A stretch of 64,000 bases of DNA, from NCBI RefSeq assembly GCF_001423125.1, contig NZ_LMNW01000003.1, forward strand, positions 1 to 64,000, read 5' to 3'. Origin of the DNA: Duganella sp. Leaf126. GTDB taxonomy: Bacteria > Pseudomonadota > Gammaproteobacteria > Burkholderiales > Burkholderiaceae_D. The translations under genes were made by a program, and so were the position numbers. The notes beneath the pieces are model-generated. The model made no database searches and had not been told where the DNA came from. It saw only the letters and a list, made by a program, of their open reading frames with translations. Of this stretch, positions 52,146 to 60,580 are shown piece after piece (the stretch's first letter is position 1; the number at the start of each line of letters is the position of its first letter).

Positions 52146-52655
52146 TTAGCTCCACAGCTTGCCGGCGCCGGTATCGAGATGGGTCAGGTACAGCCGCAAG
52201 TCGAACTCGTACTGGTGGTAGTGCGGTTCCATGTAGGTGCACAGCTTGTAGAACGCCTTGTCGTGCTGCTTTTCCTTCACGTGCGCCAGCTCGTGCACGG
52301 CGATCATCTTCAAAAACTCCAGCGGCACTTCCTTGAACATGGTGGCCACGCGGATCTCGTGCTTGGCCTTGAGCTTGCCGCCCTGGACGCGCGAGATCGA
52401 CGTATGCAGGCCCAGCGCGTGGTTGATCACGTGGATCTTGCTGTCGTACCCGACCTTGCTGATCGGCTCGGCGTTGCGCAGGTGTTCTTCGCGCAGCGCC
52501 TGCACGTACTGGTACAGCGCCTTGTCGGTGCGCAGTTCGTGGGCCTTGCCATAGCGCTTCTGCAGCACCTCGCCCAGCCGGTTCTGGGCCAGCAGCTGCG
52601 ACACTTGTTGTTGCGTTTGTTCGGAATACGCGCTCAGGTACTTCAGGGCGGACAT
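52146..52655 (-). CDS. YgjP-like M48-type metallopeptidase (DUF45)
   Basis: 169 residues from MSALKYLSAYSEQTQQQVSQ. The zinc site is MIAVHELAHVKEKQHDKAFY (HExxH, then the third His in KQHD), the hallmark of the YgjP/SprT-like group. MEPHYHQYEFDLRLYLTH follows. Other blocks are ISKVGYDSKIHVINHALGLH. A longer open frame to 53531 is antisense to the mod operon and not used. The gene is divergent from modA with the ModE box between. Confidence 0.88.
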   Translation of the reverse strand: MSALKYLSAYSEQTQQQVSQLLAQNRLGEVLQKRYGKAHELRTDKALYQYVQALREEHLRNAEPISKVGYDSKIHVINHALGLHTSISRVQGGKLKAKHEIRVATMFKEVPLEFLKMIAVHELAHVKEKQHDKAFYKLCTYMEPHYHQYEFDLRLYLTHLDTGAGKLWS

Positions 52656-52727
52656 GATGGGACGGTCTGAAAAGGAATCGAGGCCGCAATGTACCACACG
52701 GTTCCGTTGCCGGTCGGCAGCGCGTGG

Positions 52728-52751
52728 CGCTATATATTCAGGTATATTACG
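52728..52751. promoter_or_regulatory. ModE box upstream of the mod operon
   Basis: CGCTATATA-N6-TATATTACG (52728-52736 and 52743-52751, spacer TTCAGG) matches the E. coli ModE operator pattern CGnTATATA-N6-TATATAACG at nearly every position. It lies about 80 bases before the modA starts. The ModE encoded at the end of the operon would bind here with molybdate and repress transcription. Confidence 0.9.
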
Positions 52752-52832
52752 GTTTTCATCATACGCGGCACGGCTTGCGCGGCCCGCGGTCGGGTGGCCA
52801 GGCGAACAAGTGCAGTCATACGAGGAGCGTTC

Positions 52833-53702
52833 ATGCAGGGAGCGGTCATGCAGGGAGCGGTCATGCAAGCAGCAGGTCAGTGGGACAGCGTCATCGCGGC
52901 AGCGGCAAACCGTGCGGCCACCACGCGTAGCAGGCCGATCGCGCGGGTTCTGGCGCGGGCAGCGGTCGTCTGCCTGATGTCGGGCGCGGTGGGCACAATG
53001 GCTGCAGCAGCGGCGGCAGAAATCACGGTATCCGCTGCCGCCAGCCTGACCAACGCCTTCAAGGACATCGGTGCCGCCTACGAACGGGACCATCCGGGCG
53101 ACAAGGTGCTGTTCAATTTTGCCGCGTCCGACCCGCTGGTGCAGCAGATTGCCAAGGGCGCGCCTGTCGATGTGTTCGCGTCTGCCGACCAGGATGCCAT
53201 GAACAAGGCCGAAAGTCTCGCGCTGCTGGCACCCGGCACGCGCCAGAATTTCGTCGCCAACACCCTGGTCCTGATCGCGCCCGCTCACGGCAGCCAGGCG
53301 ATCCGGACGCTGGCCGACCTGCAACTGCCGGCCGTGACCCGTGTCACGCTCGGCAATCCCGCCAGCGTGCCGGTGGGCCGCTATGCGCGCAGCGCGCTCG
53401 AGCAGGCCAGACTGTGGCCGGCGCTGGCAGCGAAAGCCATCTATGGCACCTCGGTGCGCCAGAGCCTGGACTACGTGGCGCGCGGCGAGGTCGATGCCGG
53501 ATTCGTGTACGCCACCGATGCCGCCATGCAAAAGGAGAAGGTGGTAGTCGTGGCCACCATCCCCACCGCCACGCCGGTCACGTATCCGATCGCGCTGATC
53601 GACAAGGGGCCGCAGCGCGAAGCAGGGCGCCGCTTCATCGCTTACGTGATGGCGCCTGCAGCGCAGGCGGTGCTGGCCAGGTACGGCTTCAGCCGGCCAT
53701 AA
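52833..53702 (+). CDS. modA: Molybdate ABC transporter, substrate-binding protein ModA
   Basis: 289 residues from the first of three tandem starts. Signal peptide about residues 33-62 (RVLARAAVVCLMSGAVGTMA, cleavage near AAAE). The mature protein shows ITVSAAASLTNAFKDIGAAY, VLFNFAASDPLVQQIAKGAP, VDVFASADQDAMNKA and YVARGEVDAGFVYATDAAMQ, the oxyanion-binding loops of ModA. The start is ambiguous. A 15-base unit is repeated three times, giving MQGAVMQGAVMQAAG, with ATGs at 52833, 52848 and 52863, each after a GAGCG- or GGGAG-type Shine-Dalgarno. It is first gene of modABCE, with modB starting 5 bases after its stop. Confidence 0.93.
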   Translation: MQGAVMQGAVMQAAGQWDSVIAAAANRAATTRSRPIARVLARAAVVCLMSGAVGTMAAAAAAEITVSAAASLTNAFKDIGAAYERDHPGDKVLFNFAASDPLVQQIAKGAPVDVFASADQDAMNKAESLALLAPGTRQNFVANTLVLIAPAHGSQAIRTLADLQLPAVTRVTLGNPASVPVGRYARSALEQARLWPALAAKAIYGTSVRQSLDYVARGEVDAGFVYATDAAMQKEKVVVVATIPTATPVTYPIALIDKGPQREAGRRFIAYVMAPAAQAVLARYGFSRP

Positions 53703-53707
53703 GCCCG

Positions 53708-54390
53708 GTGGACGGTTTGGTCGACCAGCCCGCCTGGATCGCGCTGCAGCTGTCGCTCAAGGTGGCGTGCTGGGCGACCGTGCTGGCGCTGCTGGCCGGC
53801 ACCGGCTGCGGCTACCTGCTGGCGCGCCGGCGCTTCGTCGGCCGCGAGCTGCTCGACGCCCTCCTGACCCTGCCGATGGTAATGCCGCCCACGGTGCTCG
53901 GTTACTACCTGCTGGTGGTGATCGGCCGCGAAGGCGTGATCGGCGCCTGGTTGCAGCACCGGTTCGGCATCAACCTGATTTTTACGTGGCAGGCGGCAGT
54001 GATCGCAGCGGCGGTGGTGGCGTTTCCGCTGGTGCTCAAGGGCGCCCGCGCCGCGTTCGAGACGGTCGATACGCAGCTCGAGCAGGCGGCCATGGTGCTC
54101 GGTGTGTCGCCGTTCGGGGTGTTCCTGCGTGTCACCCTGCCGCTGGCCTGGCGCGGCGTGCTGGGCGGCACGCTGCTGGCGTTCGCGCGGTCGATGGGCG
54201 AATTCGGCGCCACGCTGATGGTGGCCGGCAGCATTCCGGGCAAGACGCAAACCCTGTCGATCGCCGTGTACGAAGCGGTGCAGGCGGGCCAGGATGATGT
54301 GGCCAACCTGCTGGTGCTGATCACCTCGGTGGTCTGCGTGACGGTGCTGGTGGCCGCCAACAAGCTCACGCCTAACCGCAACCCGCAGCG

Positions 54391-54394
<4 letters not shown>
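53708..54394 (+). CDS. modB: Molybdate ABC transporter permease ModB
   Basis: 228 residues from a GTG start, with five membrane helices. The permease EAA loop is EQAAMVLGVSPFGVFLRVTL (EAA-x3-G), and LPMVMPPTVLGYYLLVVIGR and GEFGATLMVAGSIPGKTQTL are ModB signatures. It forms the inner-membrane channel for molybdate. Its last codons overlap the modC start by four bases, so the two are translated together. Confidence 0.93.
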
Positions 54395-55066
<672 letters not shown>

Positions 55067-55074
<8 letters not shown>

Positions 55075-55873
55075 AGACAGGGTAATGGCCTTGCAGGGCG
55101 AGGTCTGGATGACGATCGGCGGCCGCAAGCTCGGCGGCCAGGAGCGCGTGGCCTTGCTGGCCGCTATCGCCGAGCATGGCTCGATCACGGCGGCGGCCAG
55201 GGCGGTGGGCCTCAGTTACAAGGCGGCGTGGGATGCGATCGAGGCGATGAACAACCTGGCCGGCGAACCGCTGCTCGCGCGCGCGGCGGGCGGCAAAGGT
55301 GGTGGCGGTACCCGGCTCACCGGTCGCGGCGCCCAGCTGGTGGCCAATTTCCGCCAGATCGAGGCGGCGCACCGCCAGTTCGTGGACCACCTGAGCGCGC
55401 AGTCGCAGACGCTGGCCGATGATTTGCTGATGTTACGGAGGATGACCATGAGGACCAGCGCGCGCAACCAGTTCAGCGGCACGGTGGTCGCCATCCGGGA
55501 GGGCGCCGTCAACGACGAGGTCACGCTGGAGGCGGTGGGCGGCGTGCGCATCGTGGCCACCATCACCCGCGACAGCCGCGAGAGCCTGGGCCTGGCGCCG
55601 GGCGCGCAAGCGTTTGCGCTGATCAAGGCTTCGTCGGTGATCGTGGCCACCGACCTGGCCGGTGCGCGACTGTCGGCCCGCAACCAGCTGGCCGGCGCCA
55701 TCACCCGCGTGGTGCCCGGCCCGGTCAATACCGAGGTCAGCATCACTTTGCCGGGCGGCGGCGTAATCGCCGCCATCGTCACGCGTGACAGCAGCGAGGC
55801 GCTGGGCCTGGTCGAGGGCAGGGCAGCGCTGGCGGTGTTCAAGGCGTCCAGCGTCATTATCGGTACGCCGTGA
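55067..55873 (+). CDS. modE: Molybdate-responsive regulator ModE
   Basis: 268 residues. The N-terminal winged helix is LGGQERVALLAAIAEHGSIT, AAARAVGLSYKAAWDAIEAM with the ModE-typical GGGGTRLTGRGAQLV. Two Mop (TOBE) units follow: SARNQFSGTVVAIREGAVND to FALIKASSVIVATD, and SARNQLAGAITRVVPGPVNT to AVFKASSVIIGTP. Molybdate binds between Mop domains of the dimer. It probably represses its own operon through the box at 52728-52751. It is unusual in being the last gene of the transport operon rather than divergent; gene order modABCE occurs in other betaproteobacteria. Confidence 0.95.
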
Positions 55874-56287
55874 TCAGGGATGGCTGCATCGAGAGCTTGG
55901 CCACGTCATCAATAAGCTCTTGACCGGGCAAGGCCACGCCATGCATCTCGCAGTGCCGACACACTGTGCCACGCGCGTCGCACCGAGCCACGCGGGCCAG
56001 GCAATTCATGCACGCGCCACGCAAGCCACGCAATAGCACAGCAAGATCCGCAAGCCACGCAAGCCACGCAATCCACGCAATCCACTCAATCCAAGCAATC
56101 CACGCAATCTACGCAAGCCACGCAAGCCCGCAAGCCACGCAATAGCACAGCAAGATCCGCGCAAAAGCCGTGCGATCGTCCCGCAGGCTTCGCGCCCGGC
56201 CTCGGCCGCCATCATTGGTGGCGCATATCCTGGCGGCGCCCGGCATGCAACGGCTGGCCGTCGGCGCCCGCGCCGGACCGGGCGCGC
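55874..56287. repeat. Convergent gap with a 9-bp tandem array and flanking direct repeats
   Basis: No convincing gene in the 414 bases between modE and the KGG gene. From 56051 to 56139 there are ten copies of a 9-base unit (CAAGCCACG or CAATCCACG; one of 8 bases). The array is bracketed by a 21-base direct repeat starting CAATAGCACAGCAAGATCC at 56031-56051 and 56140-56160. The minus strand reads as a Leu-Arg-Gly repeat (GLRGLRGLRGL) without a Shine-Dalgarno and is probably not translated. Confidence 0.88.
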
Positions 56288-56650
56288 CTATCCCTTGCTG
56301 CTCTGGCGGTTGCCGGCGCCGGACGCCTGTTCCGAACCTCGGCTGCTTCGTTCGGCCGCTGCCGCGCGGGCGGCCGATTGCCGGCTTTCGCCGCCCTTGC
56401 GGCCGATGGCGGCCATGTGCTCGCGGTTGCGGCTGACCGCCTCGCCGCCTTTCTGGCCGGCGCGCCGCGCTTCTTCCGAATCGAATTCGTGCGCCGTGCC
56501 TTTCTGGTGGGCGGCCTGCCCGCCCTTGCTGGCGATGCTGCGCTGGGTTGCCTGGTCCATGGCGGCGAAACCGCGCTTGGCCGGGGTTTTGGGTTTGGCC
56601 TGGTCCTCGCCGTCCTTGGTCGATGCATTACGTTGATTGCTGCTTGCCAT
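56288..56650 (-). CDS. KGG-repeat stress protein (GsiB/YciG-like)
   Basis: 120 residues after AGGAGGCAGCA. It contains the stress-induced KGG repeats: RGFAAMDQATQRSIASKGGQ (IASKGG), FDSEEARRAGQKGGEAVSRN (AGQKGG) and MAAIGRKGGESRQSAA (IGRKGG). The rest is Lys/Ala/Ser-rich and disordered (GSEQASGAGNRQSSKG). Homologues YciG and GsiB are hydrophilin-like proteins induced by general or acid stress. Cytosolic. It is convergent with modE, across the tandem array. Confidence 0.93.
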   Translation of the reverse strand: MASSNQRNASTKDGEDQAKPKTPAKRGFAAMDQATQRSIASKGGQAAHQKGTAHEFDSEEARRAGQKGGEAVSRNREHMAAIGRKGGESRQSAARAAAAERSSRGSEQASGAGNRQSSKG

Positions 56651-56850
56651 TGCTGCCTCCTGGGTTGTGGTCGGGTTGCGAACAGCAAAGCCGCTGCTCT
56701 GCATGTTAGAGGTGCAAGGTTGATGAAAGTTCCACGTCATTTTCGCTCACGGCAGGCGGTGTAGGGCCGCAGTTTTACGGCTGCAGGCGCGCCGTGCGAC
56801 AATACCGCCTCGCGTTTGTCTTGCAGTTAATGAAATAAGTGAATCCCGCC

Positions 56851-57729
56851 ATGAGCCATCCTGCCAACCCTGAATACATCCTGACCCTGTCCTGTCTCGA
56901 CCAGCGCGGCATCGTGCACCGGGTATCGGGTTTCCTGGCCGAGCACGGCTGCAACATCATCGATTCCGCCCAGTTCGGCGACAGCGCCTCGCAGCTGTTT
57001 TTCATGCGCGTGCATTTCGCGCGCGAAGAAGGGGGCGTCAGCGATGCGGCGCTGCGCGCCGACTTCGCGCTGCTGGCGGCCACCATGCAACTGGAGTGGG
57101 AGCTGCGCGACGCGCGCTACAAGCCGCGCGTGATGCTGATGGTGTCGAAAATCGGCCATTGTCTGAACGACCTGCTGTTCCGCTACAAGAGCGGCCTGCT
57201 GCCGGTGGAGATTCCGGCCATCGTCTCGAACCACATGGATTTCTATCAGCTGGCGGCCAGCTATAACATCCCGTTCCATCACCTGCCGCTGGCCACCGGC
57301 GCGCCGGAAGCGGCCAAGCTGGCGCAGGAGGCGCGGGTGCTGGAGCTGATGCAGCACCACCAGATCGACCTGGTGGTGCTGGCGCGCTACATGCAGATCC
57401 TGTCGCCGGGCCTGTGCGCCGCGCTCAAGGGCAAGGCGATCAATATCCACCACTCCTTCCTGCCCAGCTTCAAGGGCGCCAAGCCGTATGCCCAGGCCCA
57501 CCAGCGCGGCGTCAAGCTGATCGGCGCCACCGCGCACTTCGTCACCGGCGATCTCGACGAAGGCCCGATCATCGAACAGGACGTGGAACGCGTCGACCAT
57601 GCGATGGACGCCGAGACGCTGTCGGCAATTGGCCGCGATGTCGAATGCGTGGTGCTGGCGCGCGCCGTGAAATGGTTTGTCGAACACCGCATTTTGCAAA
57701 ACGGCGACAAGACTGTCGTCTTCAAATAA
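56851..57729 (+). CDS. purU: Formyltetrahydrofolate deformylase
   Basis: 292 residues. An N-terminal ACT domain (YILTLSCLDQRGIVHRVSGF, LAEHGCNIIDSAQFGD) precedes the formyl-transferase-like catalytic domain: MVSKIGHCLNDLLFRYKSG, PAIVSNHMDFYQLAASYNIP, INIHHSFLPSFKGAKPYAQA (catalytic Asn-x-His-x-S) and ATAHFVTGDLDEGPIIEQDV (catalytic Asp). It hydrolyses 10-formyl-THF to formate and THF, balancing one-carbon units. A GTG four codons earlier (56839) could also start it. It is followed 28 bases later by yaeQ. Confidence 0.95.
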   Translation: MSHPANPEYILTLSCLDQRGIVHRVSGFLAEHGCNIIDSAQFGDSASQLFFMRVHFAREEGGVSDAALRADFALLAATMQLEWELRDARYKPRVMLMVSKIGHCLNDLLFRYKSGLLPVEIPAIVSNHMDFYQLAASYNIPFHHLPLATGAPEAAKLAQEARVLELMQHHQIDLVVLARYMQILSPGLCAALKGKAINIHHSFLPSFKGAKPYAQAHQRGVKLIGATAHFVTGDLDEGPIIEQDVERVDHAMDAETLSAIGRDVECVVLARAVKWFVEHRILQNGDKTVVFK

Positions 57730-57757
57730 CTGACCGAGAAAATACCGAGAAACACGC

Positions 57758-58300
57758 ATGGCACTCAAGGCAACCATCTACAAAGCAGAATTATCGATTG
57801 CGGACATGGACCGCAATTACTACGGCACCCACTCGCTGACCCTGGCCAAGCACCCGTCCGAAACCGACGAGCGCGTGATGGTGCGCCTGCTGGCCTTCGC
57901 CATCCACGCCAGCGACGCGCTCACCTTTACCAAGGGCCTGTTCGATGTCGATGAACCGGACCTGTGGCAGAAAGACCTGACCGGCGCCATCGAGCTGTGG
58001 ATCAACGTCGGCCAGCCCGACGAGAAGATCATGCTCAAGGCCAGCGGACGGTCGGAGCAGGTGGTGGTGTACAGCTATGCGGCCACCAGCCATATCTGGT
58101 GGAAGGGCATGGCCAACAAGGTCGAGCGTTGCAAGAACCTGACCGTGATCGACCTGCCGTCCGAGGCGACCGAGCAACTGGCGTTGATGGCCCAGCGCAC
58201 GATGCAGCTGCAATGCACGATCCAGGACGGCCAGATCTGGCTGACCGATGGCAGCAGCACCATCGAAATCGGCCGCGAAACGCTCAAGGACGCGCGCTAG
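57758..58300 (+). CDS. yaeQ: YaeQ family protein
   Basis: 180 residues, the normal length. Family landmarks are MALKATIYKAELSIADMDRN, HSLTLAKHPSETDERVMVRL, FDVDEPDLWQKDLTGAIELW and the ESYRQ-type core VVVYSYAATSHIWWKG. YaeQ has a PD-(D/E)xK-nuclease-like fold. The E. coli protein was linked to RfaH suppression, and the real function is not settled. A 13-base-stem terminator follows directly. Confidence 0.93.
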   Translation: MALKATIYKAELSIADMDRNYYGTHSLTLAKHPSETDERVMVRLLAFAIHASDALTFTKGLFDVDEPDLWQKDLTGAIELWINVGQPDEKIMLKASGRSEQVVVYSYAATSHIWWKGMANKVERCKNLTVIDLPSEATEQLALMAQRTMQLQCTIQDGQIWLTDGSSTIEIGRETLKDAR

Positions 58301-58311
58301 CGGTCAGCCTT

Positions 58312-58346
58312 CACGCGGTTTGCGCCAACGCAAACCGCGTGCTTTT
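58312..58346 (+). terminator. Rho-independent terminator after yaeQ
   Basis: CACGCGGTTTGCG (58312-58324) pairs with CGCAAACCGCGTG (58329-58341) around CCAA, followed by CTTTT. It closes the purU-yaeQ unit and isolates the rpn locus downstream. Confidence 0.93.
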
Positions 58347-58389
58347 CGCCAGCGATCTGGGCTGGATATGCCGGTGCTACAGTCGCCAC

Positions 58390-59388
58390 ATGAATATCCA
58401 GGCCGACACCGTCTACAAACAGCTGTTCTCGCATCGGGAAATCCTGCGCGAGCTGCTTACCGGCTTTCTGGCTGCCGACTGGGCGCAATCGCTGGCGGTG
58501 GGCGCCTTCGAGCGCGTCAACACCAGCTATGCCAGCGAGCGCGGCAAGGCGCGCCACGACGACATGGTCTGGCGCGTCGATGTCGGCGGCGAGTGGGTGT
58601 AAATTTATATCCTGCTCGAATTCCAGTCACGCTCGGACCGCTGGATGGCGCTGCGCATGCAGGTCTACATCGGCTTGCTGTACCAGGACCTGGTGCGGCA
58701 GCGCCGGCTGAGCCGGGGGCGCAGATTGCCGCCGGTGCTGCCGGTCGTGCTCTACAGCGGACGCCATCCCTGGCGCGCGGCCAGGGAGCTGGCCGATCTG
58801 TCGCTGCCGCCGCCGCAAGGTCTGGAGGCCTTTCAGCCGCGCCAGCAATACCTGCTGGTCGAGCAGCAGTGGAACCAATCTGTCGACCGTCACTCTAACG
58901 TGCTGGCGATCGTGTTCCAGTTGTTGCGTTCGCAAAGCGACGCCGAGCTGCGCAAGGCGCTTGCGCTGTTTGCCGAACGGGTAAGAATGCCGGATTTGCA
59001 GCCCGCCCGGGAGAGCCTGTTGCGCTGGCTGCAATCGACCCTGCGCCTGGAATTCAGCGAACTCGATTTTGTTTCGGAGGAAAAGATGGACATCCTGTTC
59101 AATCAGCGTTTCAAGCGTTACGAAGACTTGCTCGAGTACGAAGCGATCGAGAAAGGGCGAAAAAAGGGTATTCAGGAAGGCATGCAACAGGGTGTGCAAC
59201 AAGGTATGCAACAAGGCTTGCGCCAGGTCTTGCAGGATCTGCTCGGGCTTAGCGAACCCGGTAAGTCAAACCAGTTGCCGCGCGGTGTCGCCGAAAAAAT
59301 TGATGCCGCCAATACCGATCAGTTGAGCGGGTGGATCAAATCCCTGGCGCGCGGCGTCGAGCCGCGCCAGTTGTTCGGGGAAGGATGA
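58390..59388 (+). pseudogene. rpn: Rpn-family recombination-promoting nuclease, interrupted by a stop codon
   Basis: One frame runs from the ATG at 58390 to TGA at 59386-59388, broken by a single TAA at 58600-58602. Before it: MNIQADTVYKQLFSHREILR, LLTGFLAADW, and KARHDDMVWRVDVGGEWV with the catalytic Asp. After it: IYILLEFQSRSDRWMALRMQ with the catalytic ExQ, then VYIGLLYQDL and PVVLYSGRHPW. The stop replaces an expected Tyr in the W-V-Y-x-Y-x-LLEFQS strand, so a single base change explains it. The C-terminus has a coiled tail (KKGIQEGMQQGVQQGMQQGL). Reinitiation at later ATGs is possible, but the nuclease core cannot be made without readthrough. Confidence 0.85.
59086..59388 (+). CDS. Candidate intragenic C-terminal Rpn product (RpnS-like)
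   Basis: Within rpn and in its frame, an ATG at 59086 is preceded by CGGAGGAAAAG, a near-ideal Shine-Dalgarno five bases away, stronger than that of the full-length start. It would give 100 residues: MDILFNQRFKRYEDLLEYEA, then IEKGRKKGIQEGMQQGVQQG and a C-terminal domain ending GVEPRQLFGEG. In E. coli, rpn genes are reported to make such C-terminal short proteins that neutralise the toxic full-length nuclease. Here the small product remains encodable downstream of the nonsense codon. That it is made and acts as an antitoxin is inference. Confidence 0.55.
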   Translation: MDILFNQRFKRYEDLLEYEAIEKGRKKGIQEGMQQGVQQGMQQGLRQVLQDLLGLSEPGKSNQLPRGVAEKIDAANTDQLSGWIKSLARGVEPRQLFGEG

Positions 59389-59410
59389 TCCAGCCCGGCG
59401 CGGCCTGGAC

Positions 59411-59590
59411 AAGCCGAACCTGGCCGTGCCGAGCCTGGCTGTGCCTATCCTGGCCGGGCCTAACCTGGCCGGTCCTAACCTGACCGGTCCTAACCTGACC
59501 GCGACTAACCTGACGGGGCCTAACCTGACTGGGCCTAACCTGACTGGGCCTAACCTGACCGGGCCGAACCTGACCGGGCCTAACCGGGCC
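59411..59590. repeat. 15-bp tandem repeat array, 12 units
   Basis: Twelve in-register 15-base units, consensus GGGCCTAACCTGACC, from 59411 to 59590. Central units (59456-59575) are most alike; the ends are degenerate. In the plus frame the units read GPNLT-GPNLT, a pentapeptide-repeat-like pattern with Asn-Leu at the right positions, from a GTG at 59426 without a Shine-Dalgarno. It lies in the convergent gap between rpn and the DUF2807 gene. Coding is possible but not supported. Confidence 0.92.
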
Positions 59591-59604
59591 TATCCCGGCC
59601 GGAC

Positions 59605-60384
59605 CTATCGTGGCGTCGCGCCCAGCCGCTTGACGCTGCCCGAGCCGACCACGCTCTTGCTGATGGCAGGGTCGCCGTAATAGCCGATATCGCCCGAGCC
59701 CGCCAGGCTCACGGACAGTGCGTCCGTCGCCCATACGGTGGCTTCGCCGGAACCGCCGATGCTGACGCTGGCTTTGCGCGCGGCGAGCTTGCCTGCTTGT
59801 ACGTCGCCCGATCCGCCGATCGATACCTGCACGCGTTCGGCTTTGCCGCTGGTTTCCATGTTGCCGCTGCCGCCCAGCGCCATCGTGACCGCATCGGCGG
59901 ACAACTCGCGGGCAATCAGGGAGCCGGACCCACCGAGGTCGAACTGCAGGTTGGCGGCGCGCAGATGATCGGCCCGCACGGCGCCGGAACCGGCCACCGA
60001 CACGCGCTCGAGCGTGCGAGCCTGGACGATGATTTTCATGGTGCGCGTGGACAGCGACAGGCCCTTGCGTACCGGACGGATGCGCAGCGTGCCTTGTTCC
60101 ACCACGGTTTCCAGCAGCGGCTGGATATTGTCGTCAGTTTCCACGGTAACGCCCTCGGTAGTGCCGATGCGAACCTCGACATCACCGCTGACGCTGCTCG
60201 CGAGCGCGCTGAAATGACCGACTGCGCGGTTCTGGCTGACGATCTTGCCGCTGCCCTGGATGCGCTCGCTGCTCCAGCCGTCCAGCAGGCCCGCATGGGC
60301 GACGCCGGCGGGAGCGCTCAGTGCCAGCAGGCCGGCGGTCAGGAAGATCGTGCGCAGGGCGCCGTGAAAGACTGTATAAGACAT
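59605..60384 (-). CDS. Head GIN domain (DUF2807) periplasmic protein
   Basis: 259 residues from MSYTVFHGALRTIFLTAGLL, with a signal peptide cleaved near AHA and ATG after CGGAGCACACC. The mature part is a right-handed beta-helix made of GSG-rich turns: SVAGSGAVRADHL, FDLGGSGSLIAREL, MALGGSGNMETSG, VSIGGSGDVQAG, VSIGGSGEATVW, SLAGSGDIGYYG, VVGSGSVKRLG. DUF2807/GIN proteins are secreted or periplasmic adhesin-like proteins of unknown function. The start of the domain, IQGSGKIVSQNRAVGHFSAL, is well conserved. Confidence 0.92.
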   Translation of the reverse strand: MSYTVFHGALRTIFLTAGLLALSAPAGVAHAGLLDGWSSERIQGSGKIVSQNRAVGHFSALASSVSGDVEVRIGTTEGVTVETDDNIQPLLETVVEQGTLRIRPVRKGLSLSTRTMKIIVQARTLERVSVAGSGAVRADHLRAANLQFDLGGSGSLIARELSADAVTMALGGSGNMETSGKAERVQVSIGGSGDVQAGKLAARKASVSIGGSGEATVWATDALSVSLAGSGDIGYYGDPAISKSVVGSGSVKRLGATPR

Positions 60385-60580
60385 GGTGTGCTCCGTGAGG
60401 GATGGTATGAGAGCCATAGTAGCGCTGCGGCGCTGTGCGCCACAGCGGCTTGCGACAAGCTGCACTGGCGGGGGGCTGAAATGCAGTCTGGCGCGACCGG
60501 AAGCAGCCGCCTCGGCAGCGTCACCAGGTCCGCATGCGGTATCATGCCGGTTTGCAGACCGGCCACGCCGCACCAACATC

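Noticed and set aside
52146-53531. A 461-residue version of the YgjP-like protein
   Set aside because: The extra N-terminal part is antisense to modA and crosses the ModE box; the natural start is MSALKY at 52655.
56006-56215. Minus-strand Leu-Arg-Gly repeat protein
   Set aside because: It is created by the 9-bp tandem array; no Shine-Dalgarno, and one unit of 8 bases shifts the frame.
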